From: Alginatibacterium sediminis
GTDB lineage: Bacteria; Pseudomonadota; Gammaproteobacteria; Enterobacterales; Celerinatantimonadaceae
Assembly (NCBI RefSeq): GCF_003610775.1
Contig: NZ_RAQO01000012.1
Span: 47,398 to 111,397 of the forward strand
Length of the DNA stretch: 64,000 bases
Direction of reading: 5' to 3'
The notes below the pieces were generated by a model. It ran no database searches. It worked only from the letters and a program-made list of their open reading frames with translations, and was not told the origin of the DNA. The translations under genes were made by a program, and so were the position numbers. Positions 1 through 8,341 of the stretch are shown here, piece by piece (positions within the stretch are counted from its first letter, which is position 1; every line of letters begins with the position of its first letter).

Positions 1-66
1 CGAAGTAGCGCCCTTGAAACTTGTAACTTGTAACTTGTAACTTGAAGCTACGCAGTAGCGCCCTTG
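1..66. repeat. Hairpin/heptamer repeat array, copy A (cut by window edge)
   Basis: The bases begin inside one unit (loop GAA, right arm GTAGC, tail GCCCTTG at 3-16). A run of AACTTGT heptamers follows, then a full hairpin: GCTAC 47-51, loop GCA 52-54, GTAGC 55-59, tail GCCCTTG 60-66. The same architecture recurs at 3561-4064 and 10291-10494. It lies just past the stop of rfbC and could fold in that transcript's 3' end, but there is no T-tract typical of an intrinsic terminator. The array continues to the left of the window. Confidence 0.8.
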
Positions 67-75
67 ACCCTGCTT

Positions 76-630
76 TCAGAACCCATAATCTCGCTCAAGA
101 TCAAATGCCTCGGCGTCTGCGTCTTTCGCCGAGAGCGAAGGCAGCTTGCTCATGCTTGGCCATTCAATGTTTAATGTTGGGTCATTCCAAGCAATAGATA
201 GCTCGGCTTTCGGGTTGTAATAATCAGTACATTTATACACAAACTCTGCATGCTCACTAGTTACATAAAAGCCGTGCGCAAAACCTTCTGGCACCCACAG
301 CTGACGTTTGTTATCACTGGAAAGTAGCACGCCTACCCATTGACCAAACGTCGCTGAGTTTTTTCTAAGATCTACTGCTACATCGAAGACTTCGCCTGCC
401 ACCACTCTCACTAACTTACCTTGTGTGTTCTCCGTTTGAATATGCAAGCCACGCAGAATTCCAAACGACGATTTTGAGTGATTATCCTGCACAAATTGGG
501 TTGGCTGCCCACTTACAAGCTCTTCAAATTGCTTTTGCTGCCAAGTTTCCATAAAGAATCCACGTTCATCACCAAACACTTGTGGTTCGATAATTTTTAC
601 ATCTGGAATACTTGTTTCAATAACATTCAT
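76..630 (-). CDS. rfbC: dTDP-4-dehydrorhamnose 3,5-epimerase
   Basis: Cytoplasmic enzyme that epimerises C3 and C5 of dTDP-4-keto-6-deoxyglucose, the third step of dTDP-L-rhamnose synthesis. The 184-residue protein is normal for RmlC. The cupin signature is present: NHSKSSFGILRGLH near residues 50-63 supplies the catalytic His, and WVPEGFAHGFYV near 112-123 is the second conserved stretch. It is the last gene of rfbBADC, 14 bases after rfbD. The product normally supplies rhamnose for O-antigen or capsule. The start ATG is unambiguous. Function is secure; which polysaccharide is served is not visible here. Confidence 0.95.
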   Translation of the reverse strand: MNVIETSIPDVKIIEPQVFGDERGFFMETWQQKQFEELVSGQPTQFVQDNHSKSSFGILRGLHIQTENTQGKLVRVVAGEVFDVAVDLRKNSATFGQWVGVLLSSDNKRQLWVPEGFAHGFYVTSEHAEFVYKCTDYYNPKAELSIAWNDPTLNIEWPSMSKLPSLSAKDADAEAFDLERDYGF

Positions 631-644
631 GTTGAGTTCAATAC

Positions 645-1520
645 CTATTGATAATTACGAATATTTTTTAAGGCATCACGCCAATTACTAGCAACGATTT
701 GATAGTCGCCTGAGATTTTACTTAAATTTAAACGAGAGTTTGCTGGGCGCTTAGCTGGCGTTGGATATTGCGCTGTCGTTATCGCCTTAACCATTGGCGT
801 AGATGCTAAAGCCCCTTGCTGCTTCGCCTGAGTAAATACTTCTTGGGCAAATTGACACCAACTTACATGGGGTAAACCCGAAAAATTGTACAGACCATAT
901 TTGGCATGCTCAGGTTTACTTTCAAGTTGATTTATCATGCCAATTAGACAATCAGCAATATCTCCGGCGTAGGTAGGGCCACCAAATTGGTCGTCGATAA
1001 TGCCTAACTCGTCTTTTGATTTAGCCAAATTGAGCATTGTTTTGACGAAGTTGTTTCCAAATTCTGAGAATACCCAAGCTGTGCGGATGACTATCGACTT
1101 ATCACAGGCTTCAAATACCGCATTTTCTCCAGCGAGTTTAGTTTGCCCATAAACCGTTACCGGTGCTGGTTTGTCGGTCTCGCTGTATTCGTCAAGCTTA
1201 CTGCCATCAAATACGTAATCCGTGGAAATGTGCAGCAAAGTAGCGCCGCAAAGCTGCGCGGCCTCTGCCAAATATCGGGGGCCGTCTCTATTGATTGCGT
1301 AGGAGAGCTCTATTTCTTGTTCTGCTTTATCGACAGCTGTATGCGCAGCAGCATTAATAATGTAGTCAGGTGAAAACTTAGCGACAAAATCCGAAACTTG
1401 TTTGCCATCAGTAATGTCCAGTTGGTCTCTATCAATTGCCAATAATTCAACTTTATCTTTTAAGCGCTGAACCAAGCTTTGACCAACTTGCCCATTTGAG
1501 CCGGTGACTAGAATTCTCAT
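645..1520 (-). CDS. rfbD: dTDP-4-dehydrorhamnose reductase
   Basis: NAD(P)H-dependent reductase giving dTDP-L-rhamnose, the last step of the pathway. The N-terminus has a Rossmann GSNGQVGQ loop (residues 7-14), the STDYVFDG block, and the YGQTK catalytic Tyr-Lys pair of extended short-chain dehydrogenases. Length (291) is typical of RmlD. Its ATG overlaps the rfbA stop by 4 bases (ATGA), indicating translational coupling, and it is followed 14 bases later by rfbC. Confidence 0.95.
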   Translation of the reverse strand: MRILVTGSNGQVGQSLVQRLKDKVELLAIDRDQLDITDGKQVSDFVAKFSPDYIINAAAHTAVDKAEQEIELSYAINRDGPRYLAEAAQLCGATLLHISTDYVFDGSKLDEYSETDKPAPVTVYGQTKLAGENAVFEACDKSIVIRTAWVFSEFGNNFVKTMLNLAKSKDELGIIDDQFGGPTYAGDIADCLIGMINQLESKPEHAKYGLYNFSGLPHVSWCQFAQEVFTQAKQQGALASTPMVKAITTAQYPTPAKRPANSRLNLSKISGDYQIVASNWRDALKNIRNYQ

Positions 1521-2407
1521 TTATTGCGACCTTTAGCTTGTTGCTCCATAACGATGCGAGTGAGGTATTGTCCGTAATCATTCTTTTGCATGGGCTTCGC
1601 TAACTCCAACAACTGATGATCGCTTAACCACCCTTGTCGCCAAGCGATCTCTTCAAGGCAGGCAACTTTGAGGCCCTGTATGTTTTCAATAGTTTGTACA
1701 AAGGAGCTAGCTTCGTGCAAGCTTTCATGGGTTCCTGTGTCTAGCCAAGCAAAGCCACGGCCGAGCAGTTCAACACTAAGCGAACCATCCTCTAGGTACA
1801 TCTGGTTCAGGCTGGTAATTTCAAGCTCTCCTCGCTCAGAAGGCTTAACCCGCTTGGCGAGTTCGACAACTCGATTATCGTAGAAATATAGCCCTGTTAC
1901 AGCATAATCAGATTTCGGATGTTTCGGCTTCTCTTCTATCGAGATAGCTTTCATATTCGGATCAAACTCAACCACACCAAAGCGCTCAGGATCTTTCACC
2001 TGATACCCAAAAATCGTAGCCCCTGAAGTGCGAGCCGCTGCGTTACGTAATGTTTGGCTAAACGACTGCCCATAAAATACGTTATCCCCCAGCACGAGGC
2101 AGACACTATCATTGCCTATAAACTCTTCACCGAGAATAAAGGCTTGCGCCAAGCCATCAGGGCTAGGTTGTTGGGCGTAACTTAAATTGATACCAAACAT
2201 GGAACCATCACCCAGCAAACGGCGAAAACCTTGCTCGTCTTCGGGGGTGGTGATTATTAAAATATCTTTAATGCCGGCTAACATCAGCGTAGAAATTGGG
2301 TAAAAAACCATCGGCTTGTCGTAAATAGGTAACAACTGTTTTGATACGCCGCGCGTTAGAGGATATAGCCGAGTACCCGAACCACCAGCTAGTACGATTC
2401 CCTTCAT
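1517..2407 (-). CDS. rfbA: Glucose-1-phosphate thymidylyltransferase
   Basis: Transfers dTMP to glucose-1-phosphate, the committed step to dTDP-sugars. The nucleotidyltransferase signature [11 protein letters not shown] (residues 8-18) and the [11 protein letters not shown] stretch are intact, with the EEKPK motif further on and the [13 protein letters not shown] sugar-binding block near residue 220. Length 296 matches RmlA. It overlaps rfbB upstream and rfbD downstream by 4 bases each, so the operon reads B-A-D-C rather than the B-D-A-C of E. coli. Confidence 0.95.
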   Translation of the reverse strand: MKGIVLAGGSGTRLYPLTRGVSKQLLPIYDKPMVFYPISTLMLAGIKDILIITTPEDEQGFRRLLGDGSMFGINLSYAQQPSPDGLAQAFILGEEFIGNDSVCLVLGDNVFYGQSFSQTLRNAAARTSGATIFGYQVKDPERFGVVEFDPNMKAISIEEKPKHPKSDYAVTGLYFYDNRVVELAKRVKPSERGELEITSLNQMYLEDGSLSVELLGRGFAWLDTGTHESLHEASSFVQTIENIQGLKVACLEEIAWRQGWLSDHQLLELAKPMQKNDYGQYLTRIVMEQQAKGRNK

Positions 2408-3468
2408 GCTTGATCTCCTAAGCGTTCTCGTGCATACGAGCCGTCAAGCACTCGAGACCACCATGGTTGATTATCTAAGTACCAAACAACGGTTTTACGA
2501 ATACCGGACTCGAAAGTTTCCTCTGGAGTCCAGCCTAATTCTTTCTCGATTTTTGAAGCGTCAATCGCATATCGAACATCATGTCCAGGGCGATCGGTGA
2601 CATAGGTAATCAGGTCTGAATATGCCGCAATACCCTCGGGTTTATTGGGCACCAGCTCTTCTAACAACGAACAGATAGTTTTAACCACATCGATATTTGC
2701 TTTTTCATTGTGACCACCAATATTGTAGGTTTGCCCAACTTCACCCTTATTTAGAACCGTATACAAAGCACGGGCATGGTCTTCAACGTATAGCCAATCC
2801 CTAATTTGCTGACCATCGCCATAAACAGGTAAGGCTTTGCCTTCTAGTGCATTAAGAATCATCAAAGGGATTAGTTTTTCTGGAAAATGATAGGGCCCGT
2901 AATTATTCGAGCAGTTGGTCACTAAAGTTGGCATCCCGTAAGTACGCTGCCAAGCGCGAACTAGATGATCGCTTGATGCTTTAGACGCAGAGTATGGGCT
3001 GCTTGGTGCATAAGAAGTAGTTTCCGTAAATAAATCGTCGACCCCCTCTAAGTCGCCATAAACTTCATCGGTGGAAATATGATGGAAGCGAAAAGCATCT
3101 TTTTTGGAGGCCGGTAATCGGCTCCAGTAGCTGCGAGCTGCTTCCAATAAACAATAGGTGCCGACAATATTAGTTTCAATAAATGCTGCCGGACCATCAA
3201 TTGAGCGATCAACATGAGATTCAGCGGCAAGGTGCATAACACAATCCGGCTTATGCAAATCAAAAACTCGTTTAAGTTCATTTTTATCGCAAATATCTAC
3301 TTGCTCGAAACTGTAATTAGGGCTATCGAACACCTCAGCGATAGACTCCAAGTTACCCGCATAGGTCAAGGAGTCTAGATTGACAACACTGTCTTGAGTA
3401 TTTTGAATAATATGGCGAACGACTGCGGAGCCAATAAAACCAGCACCGCCAGTGAGAAGGATTTTCAT
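2404..3468 (-). CDS. rfbB: dTDP-glucose 4,6-dehydratase
   Basis: NAD-dependent dehydratase making dTDP-4-keto-6-deoxyglucose. I place the start at the ATG ending at 3468 ([14 protein letters not shown]), because the Rossmann glycine motif then begins at residue 7 as in the family. The reading frame stays open 22 codons further upstream, but that sequence does not resemble the family. The YSASK active-site motif and the [14 protein letters not shown] block are intact. The protein is 354 residues, normal for RmlB. It is the first gene of rfbBADC and overlaps rfbA by 4 bases. Confidence 0.94.
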   Translation of the reverse strand: MKILLTGGAGFIGSAVVRHIIQNTQDSVVNLDSLTYAGNLESIAEVFDSPNYSFEQVDICDKNELKRVFDLHKPDCVMHLAAESHVDRSIDGPAAFIETNIVGTYCLLEAARSYWSRLPASKKDAFRFHHISTDEVYGDLEGVDDLFTETTSYAPSSPYSASKASSDHLVRAWQRTYGMPTLVTNCSNNYGPYHFPEKLIPLMILNALEGKALPVYGDGQQIRDWLYVEDHARALYTVLNKGEVGQTYNIGGHNEKANIDVVKTICSLLEELVPNKPEGIAAYSDLITYVTDRPGHDVRYAIDASKIEKELGWTPEETFESGIRKTVVWYLDNQPWWSRVLDGSYARERLGDQA

Positions 3469-3496
3469 GATACGCTTAACTCGTCTTTGAATTTTG

Positions 3497-3512
3497 TGGT
3501 CAACCTTGACCA
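3497..3512. promoter_or_regulatory. rfbB: 16-bp inverted repeat in the rfbB leader
   Basis: TGGTCAA and TTGACCA arms are separated by a two-base centre (CC on the plus strand), 29 bases upstream of the rfbB ATG. On the minus strand a weak TTGAGC/GTTAAT promoter-like pair lies a little upstream. The symmetry is visible in the sequence; a role as an operator or leader hairpin is inference. Confidence 0.35.
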
Positions 3513-3560
3513 AGATTAACACAATCATAACCAAGCAAGCTCAATGTCGCTAGAGAAAAG

Positions 3561-4064
3561 CTTAAAGTGCGCAGCCAACAGGCTACTTCAAGCTACAAAA
3601 GCGCCGTTGTCACGGCTGAAAGTGAAAAGTTTGCAGCTTTTACAAAGCAGCTTCAAGAGCGCAGCAGTGCTGCTGCAAGTTGCAAGTGCGTCGCTGCGCT
3701 CCTTCAAGGAAGGTCAGGAATAGATAAAAGAGCGCCGTTGTCACGGCTGAAAGTAGAAAAGTTCGTCGCTGCTCTCCTAAAAGAAACTAGAAGACAAGAG
3801 AAGCCCCCTCAAGTTGTATTGTTCTACCTACTTTCAGCAGCTTGCTTACCTTCAACTTTTCTCTTTAAACTTGCAGCCGTGCAACGGCGTACTTTTCACT
3901 TTATCTTGCCTTGAAGCGGTGAAACCGCACCCTTGGGACTTGTAACTTGAAGCTACGCAGTAGCGCCCCTGGAACTTGTACCTTGAAGCGGTGAAACCGC
4001 GCCCTTGAAACTTGTACCTTGAAGCTACGCAGTAGCGCCCTTGGAACTTGCAACTCGCAGCTGC
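3561..4064. repeat. Hairpin/heptamer repeat array, copy B, two opposed halves
   Basis: This fills the gap between divergent rfbB and the epimerase gene. Left-half hairpins are AGCC/GGCT (3573-3584), GCCGT/ACGGC (3603-3616), GCAGCA/TGCTGC (3661-3676) and GCCGT/ACGGC (3734-3747), followed by TTCAAG-type or CTGAAAG tails. Right-half hairpins have the opposite orientation: GCCGT/ACGGC (3876-3888), GCGGT/ACCGC (3916-3928), GCTAC/GTAGC (3952-3964), GCGGT/ACCGC (3988-4000) and GCTAC/GTAGC (4024-4036). They are preceded by CTTGNA and usually followed by GCCCTTG. Segments 3722-3763 and 3854-3906 are imperfect inverted copies. Reading frames inside the array are not protein-like. Confidence 0.85.
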
Positions 4065-4104
4065 AATGGTACACAATGCACTTTTAACAAAATAAGGCTT
4101 TGGA

Positions 4105-5073
4105 ATGTCATCTGTTGTAAGCCATGGCAGCTTTAAGGGCGTCGCTAGCGTAATTCTCGAAAACGGATTACTTCGCTGCGAATGGTTACCCGAATATGGT
4201 TCTAAATTGTGCTCACTAAAACGATTTGATGGCGAGAATTGGCGCGAATTGCTTTGGCAGTCAGGTGATGAACAATTTAAAATTCCAAACTACGCCGACG
4301 ACTTTAGCCAATACGATAGCAGTGGCTTTGACGAGTGCTTTCCAACTATCAATCGCTGTGACAACTTAGTTAGTCCTGCGCTTTTACAACACATTCCTGA
4401 TCATGGAGAAGTTTGGGCGCTGGCTTGGAAACTCATAGAGTTAAGTTCTTCGCAGCTAGTGTTCGAAGTTAAAAGTCCTAAGCTTGGCTACACATTGAGT
4501 AAAAGCGTGCGCTTAGAAAAAGACAAATTACTGTCGAGTTACCATGTTGATTTGGCTGCAAGCGCTCCTCGCTTGCCCTTTGTGTGGACACCGCACGCAC
4601 TATTTCAAGTTTTTCCAAGGCTTCAACTTGAAGTCCCCTCCCATATGCAAAGCATTACCAACACCTTTGATGGTTGCCCCAGTTTGGGCATCTACGAGTC
4701 GCAACATCCGTATCCTGTCGCTACAGCAGTTAATGGTCAATCTATGGATTTCTCATTATTGCGATCTCAAAGCAGTAACACTTGCGAGAAGTATTATTTT
4801 GATAGTTTGCTGCAAGCAGATGACAGTTTTGGTTTTAGTGATGAGTACCATCAAGTCGTCATGCAAGTTGATGCAGCAACGGTTCCCTATCTAGGAATTT
4901 GGAAGAACCAAGGGGCTTATAAAGGCGACCTTAACTTCGCGCTTGAGCCTTGTAGCGGTATTTATGACGCGGTTGATGATGCTTATACTCACCAACGCTG
5001 CGCCATTATCGAGCCTGGTCAAAGTGCACAGTGGTATTTCAATATTCAAGTAAAGGCTCAGACCAGCAATTAG
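4105..5073 (+). CDS. Aldose 1-epimerase-like (galactose mutarotase superfamily) protein
   Basis: The N-terminal pattern (VILENGLLRCEWLPEYGSKL, residues 16-35) and the later FDECFPTI and WTPHALFQVFP stretches resemble the beta-sandwich fold of aldose 1-epimerases and related sugar-binding enzymes. No signal peptide is seen, so it is probably cytoplasmic and acts on a hexose or hexose derivative; the substrate cannot be told. AAGG lies about 8 bases before the ATG. It stands alone, next to the rhamnose operon but divergent from it, with its promoter presumably at the right edge of the hairpin array. The exact family is inference. Confidence 0.6.
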   Translation: MSSVVSHGSFKGVASVILENGLLRCEWLPEYGSKLCSLKRFDGENWRELLWQSGDEQFKIPNYADDFSQYDSSGFDECFPTINRCDNLVSPALLQHIPDHGEVWALAWKLIELSSSQLVFEVKSPKLGYTLSKSVRLEKDKLLSSYHVDLAASAPRLPFVWTPHALFQVFPRLQLEVPSHMQSITNTFDGCPSLGIYESQHPYPVATAVNGQSMDFSLLRSQSSNTCEKYYFDSLLQADDSFGFSDEYHQVVMQVDAATVPYLGIWKNQGAYKGDLNFALEPCSGIYDAVDDAYTHQRCAIIEPGQSAQWYFNIQVKAQTSN

Positions 5074-5238
5074 CCACAGAACGAAGGCATTTAAGCAACA
5101 CGAACCGAAACCGAAGTACTAAAGCCGCAGATACATATAATCTAAATCATATTTACCAAGGCAGTGCTCCCGATCACATCCGCCGGTTTTTCAAAGCGCT
5201 AGTATTATGAAGATAGACGAACGCAGCGGTAAAAATTC

Positions 5239-5649
5239 ATGCGGCACATATTCACAATAGTGGCTCAACAAGAAACAGTTGACCAAATTGAAGCCTCACT
5301 TAAACGAGAGGGGCCGCTGAAAGCTACGCAACGCACAGCACAACTGCTTAATACAGATTTAGGGCCTTTAAGTCTTGTCTACTATGTACGCATAAATTCG
5401 GAAAAGATTGAGGTGTATATTGAAGGAAGCCCCGAGTATTCAGACCAAATGATTTACTCAGCTCAATTGATCACCGGGTTATGGCGTAATATGAGCATTT
5501 ACTACCAATATCAGTATATCGATCGCAACATTGGGCCTAGGGTGTGGGCAAACCAAGGGCGAATCAATCCAAATTTCCCATTGCTGGAACGAGAACAAAA
5601 GTTTGATACCCGCTACCTCGGCTGCGAAGAAGACCAAATGTTATACTAA
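5239..5649 (+). CDS. Hypothetical protein, 136 residues
   Basis: I do not recognise this protein. It has no signal peptide or membrane segment. The N-terminal part (1-60) is polar and could fold as alpha/beta; residues 85-115 are rich in Tyr, Trp and Asn (SIYYQYQYIDRN). The ATG at 5239 is the only early start, since an in-frame stop lies at 5230-5232, and no clear Shine-Dalgarno is visible. It sits between the epimerase-like gene and the convergent TraB/GumN gene. It may be lineage-restricted. The coding call rests on a long clean frame that does not overlap neighbours. Confidence 0.5.
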   Translation: MRHIFTIVAQQETVDQIEASLKREGPLKATQRTAQLLNTDLGPLSLVYYVRINSEKIEVYIEGSPEYSDQMIYSAQLITGLWRNMSIYYQYQYIDRNIGPRVWANQGRINPNFPLLEREQKFDTRYLGCEEDQMLY

Positions 5650-5664
5650 TACCAATCCCACGAC

Positions 5665-6531
5665 TTACTCGGAATCTAAGGACTCAAGTTCATAGCCCTG
5701 AGCCTCCAGTAGAGCTAACAGGCCTTGCTCAGATTGTAAGTGCATTGCGCCAACAACCACAAAACTTTTACCCGATAAAGTAAGCAACTGTTCTATCCAG
5801 TTATAATTACGCTCGTATAACAAACTTTGTAGAACACCTTGGTCTTCATTATCAAACATGGCATCGCTTGAAAGCAGATCGAACAGTTGCTGCTCCTTTC
5901 CCGCTTTCCACAATGCTATCAATTGCGAAAAGTCTTGGTCTAAATTTGGCAATTGCTCTAATGTTTGCTTCAGTAACTCAAGTTGGCCTTCGCGTAATAC
6001 TGATAAAGCGGTAAATTGCTCAGATACCGTCTCTAGGCTGTAAATAGGCAAACTTAGGTCTTGAGCTCGCTGTAGAAAATGCTGATCAATACCAAGTTGC
6101 GCATCGTACCCAAGCTGGTTCATTTTCAACTGCGTTAAATTTAAGGCCACATACCAAGCTTGGAAGTTCTCGAACCTTGCGGAAGAGATACCTAGCGCTT
6201 GTGTTTGTTTCGACAAGTTATTCATTAACTCAGCGCTAAGCTGCTCTGAGAGCAGGCTTCCGTCAGTTTGTGTCGTAAGACTAGCGATCAAAGCTCTATC
6301 TTGCTTGGAGATAGCATTGATATCAGTCTCAACAACTAAACGTTCACTGCTTTCAAGATGCTGTTGATACAATGATGGTAAGGGGTAAATCGAATCATCA
6401 CCTAGGTGTATCGAACCTAAGATAATCAATTCATTGTTAGCACTTCGAGCATGCCAAAGGTTAGGAGCAGCCTGACTCGCACCTCCAATAGTAAGTAATA
6501 GTAACGATGCTAATTTAGACCAATAATTCAT
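5665..6531 (-). CDS. TraB/GumN family protein, exported
   Basis: The first 22 residues form a signal peptide with likely cleavage around SQA-AP. The mature protein shows the TraB/GumN (TIKI-like) pattern: GSIHLG at residues 39-44, LVVETD near 65-70, and a C-terminal VVVGAMHL block near 258-265, supplying the paired GxxH and Glu elements of this putative metalloprotease clan. Length (288) is usual. The function of bacterial members is poorly known. The gene is monocistronic and divergent from mtgA. Confidence 0.8.
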   Translation of the reverse strand: MNYWSKLASLLLLTIGGASQAAPNLWHARSANNELIILGSIHLGDDSIYPLPSLYQQHLESSERLVVETDINAISKQDRALIASLTTQTDGSLLSEQLSAELMNNLSKQTQALGISSARFENFQAWYVALNLTQLKMNQLGYDAQLGIDQHFLQRAQDLSLPIYSLETVSEQFTALSVLREGQLELLKQTLEQLPNLDQDFSQLIALWKAGKEQQLFDLLSSDAMFDNEDQGVLQSLLYERNYNWIEQLLTLSGKSFVVVGAMHLQSEQGLLALLEAQGYELESLDSE

Positions 6532-6727
6532 ATTTAACCTTTAGGCGCAATGAGACAAGCCTTGGAGCAAGCCACTTATCACATACACTGAATTAAACTA
6601 AGTAATACAATTGTATAGCGGATTGAAGTTCTAAAATAGCCAATGAGACTCTTGCAATGTTACACAGTAATATCTAAACGATGCTTGTGCTAACATTCAA
6701 GTTATTATGGTCACCTGAGTCCAAGGA

Positions 6728-7429
6728 ATGAATCTCAAAGCTAAGATGCTTTATCTCTTTAAAAAGCTATTAATGGTGACGCTTGTATTGGTTATTCTCA
6801 GTGAATTAGCCGTGCTGTCGCTCAAGTTTATCGATCCCCCGATGTGGATGTGGCGAATCGCTAGAAGCATCAATCCCCCTGAGAGCTATCCCACAGCCGT
6901 ACTTTATCAATGGCATAATCTTGAGCAGATTGCCCCATCAATGCAATTAGCCGTCATCGCTTCCGAAGACCAACGATTCCCGCACCATCATGGTATTGAT
7001 TGGACTGAATTACAAAATGCGATTCTTGCGCGCCAGTCAGGTGGACAACTGCGAGGTGCCAGTACTATCACTCAGCAAACTGCAAAAAATCTATACCTGT
7101 GGCCATCAAATAGCTTTGTGCGCAAGCTGGTCGAAGCTTACTTTGCACTGCTATTGGAGTTGAACCTCGATAAAACCAGAATTCTAGAAATCTACTTGAA
7201 CATTATTGAGTTTGGACCCGGGATCTATGGCGTTGAAGCGGCGAGCCAACACTATTTTAAACGTTCCGCTAGCAATCTAAGTCAAGCACAAAGCGCTGCC
7301 CTAGCTTCGATCCTTCCCTCGCCTTACCGCTATTCGGTGTTACAGCCCAGTACCCATTTAAAAAATAGAAGAGTATGGATCCAACGACAAATGCGCCAAC
7401 TAGGTTCCCAGCATTGGGCTGTGCAATGA
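6728..7429 (+). CDS. mtgA: Monofunctional peptidoglycan glycosyltransferase
   Basis: Inner-membrane enzyme polymerising lipid II glycan strands without a transpeptidase domain. One membrane anchor spans about residues 13-31. The GT51 signature ASEDQRFPHHHG places the catalytic Glu at residue 80, and [13 protein letters not shown] (from about 107) is the second GT51 motif. Length 233 fits MtgA. AAGGA lies just upstream of the ATG. Its 3' end overlaps an inverted repeat (7410-7439) that precedes the HepT/MntA pair. Confidence 0.93.
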   Translation: MNLKAKMLYLFKKLLMVTLVLVILSELAVLSLKFIDPPMWMWRIARSINPPESYPTAVLYQWHNLEQIAPSMQLAVIASEDQRFPHHHGIDWTELQNAILARQSGGQLRGASTITQQTAKNLYLWPSNSFVRKLVEAYFALLLELNLDKTRILEIYLNIIEFGPGIYGVEAASQHYFKRSASNLSQAQSAALASILPSPYRYSVLQPSTHLKNRRVWIQRQMRQLGSQHWAVQ

Positions 7430-7439
7430 GCACAATGCT
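7410..7439. promoter_or_regulatory. Nested inverted repeats upstream of the HepT/MntA pair
   Basis: AGCATTG (7410-7416) pairs with CAATGCT (7433-7439), and inside it TGTGC/GCACA (7420-7434) is another inverted repeat around AATGA. The block covers the mtgA stop and ends 31 bases before the first ATG of the toxin-like gene. Toxin-antitoxin operons are often autoregulated through such sites; here that is only an inference from position and symmetry. Confidence 0.35.
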
Positions 7440-7470
7440 TATGTTAAAGTACTGCTGTTAACCCTTACGA

Positions 7471-7896
7471 ATGAGTCTTTCAATGTCAGTAAATCCAGAT
7501 CGTTGGAAACAACGTTTACAAAACCTTCAACGTGCGCAAGCTCGACTATCAAAGGCCTGCGAACAAGAAAGCTATAACGAGCTAGAGTTGGCAGGTCTAA
7601 TTCAAACCTTTGAGTTTTCTTTTGAGCTAAGTTGGAAGACCTTAAAGGATTTACTTGAATTTGAGGGTTACGATGTAGCATCGCCCCGCCATGTGATTCG
7701 CACTAGTCTTGAAGCAAGACACCTTAATGCGGTTCAATGCGAAACTCTTTTAGACGCGCTGATAAAAAGGAATCTATTAAGCCATGCTTACGATGAAAAG
7801 CATGTACTCGAAGCACAAGCTTTAATCGTGAATAGCTATGGCCCCTGCATTACTAATGTTACTAACTACCTTGTGAAAAAAAATCTCGATGAATAA
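7471..7896 (+). CDS. hepT: HepT-like HEPN toxin (HI0074-type nucleotidyltransferase partner)
   Basis: A mostly helical 141-residue protein of the HI0074/HepT family. The C-terminal half holds R100, H105 and Y107 in RNLLSHAY, matching the Rx4HxY motif of active HepT ribonuclease toxins, in which the Tyr is the target of AMP addition by the partner. It overlaps the nucleotidyltransferase gene by 8 bases, the usual order for this pair. Start is either 7471 or the in-frame ATG at 7483; neither has a good Shine-Dalgarno. Toxicity is inferred from the motif; some HI0074-type proteins have no shown activity. Confidence 0.8.
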   Translation: MSLSMSVNPDRWKQRLQNLQRAQARLSKACEQESYNELELAGLIQTFEFSFELSWKTLKDLLEFEGYDVASPRHVIRTSLEARHLNAVQCETLLDALIKRNLLSHAYDEKHVLEAQALIVNSYGPCITNVTNYLVKKNLDE

Positions 7897-8200
7897 CTTT
7901 GAGATTAGAACAGGGCTAAAAGATCGGCACCATCGTCAACTAATTCAGATTCTGACTCAAACGAAGCATCTAGACGGCGCTTTGTTATTTGGTTCTCGGG
8001 CAATCGGGACCTATAAAGATAGTTCTGACATTGATATTGCACTCGAAGGTAACGATCTGGGTATCAATGATCTCGCATCCGTTATTGATCAACTAGATCA
8101 AACCACCATCCCTTATAAAGTTGATGTGCTCATAAAACATCAGATCGAAAACCCGGACTTAATTGATCATATAGAAAAGCATGGTATACGTTTGCTATAA
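7889..8200 (+). CDS. mntA: MntA-like minimal nucleotidyltransferase antitoxin
   Basis: A 103-residue MNT-type nucleotidyltransferase. G35-S36, ten residues, then D47-x-D49 give the GSx10DxD active site, and D79 in YKVDVLI is in place for the third metal ligand, so the enzyme looks catalytically intact. In characterised type VII systems MntA adds AMP to the Tyr of HepT and silences it. It overlaps hepT by 8 bases, so the two products are probably made in a coupled manner. No third gene belongs to the unit; dhaR begins after a 141-base gap. Confidence 0.82.
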   Translation: MNNFEIRTGLKDRHHRQLIQILTQTKHLDGALLFGSRAIGTYKDSSDIDIALEGNDLGINDLASVIDQLDQTTIPYKVDVLIKHQIENPDLIDHIEKHGIRLL

Positions 8201-8341
8201 ATTTCAACTTCCGCTTAGCTATTACCTTTCCTTTTACTAAACCCATACGACACACATTTTTGAACTTGGTTTGTATTTTATCAATGACAGTTTTGAGTTT
8301 GTCTTTAAACTGGTGACAAGTTCCTTTTAAATCCCGAGTCT

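Noticed and set aside
2404-3534. Longer rfbB start at 3534
   Set aside because: The extra 22 residues have no family likeness and would push the Rossmann motif away from the N-terminus.
3561-4064. CRISPR array
   Set aside because: Units have short variable stems, no constant 25-40 base repeat, no regular unique spacers, and no cas genes nearby.
3567-4076. Two opposed reading frames of about 115 and 74 codons inside the hairpin array
   Set aside because: Their translations are low-complexity products of the repeat units with no homology signature, so they are frame accidents.
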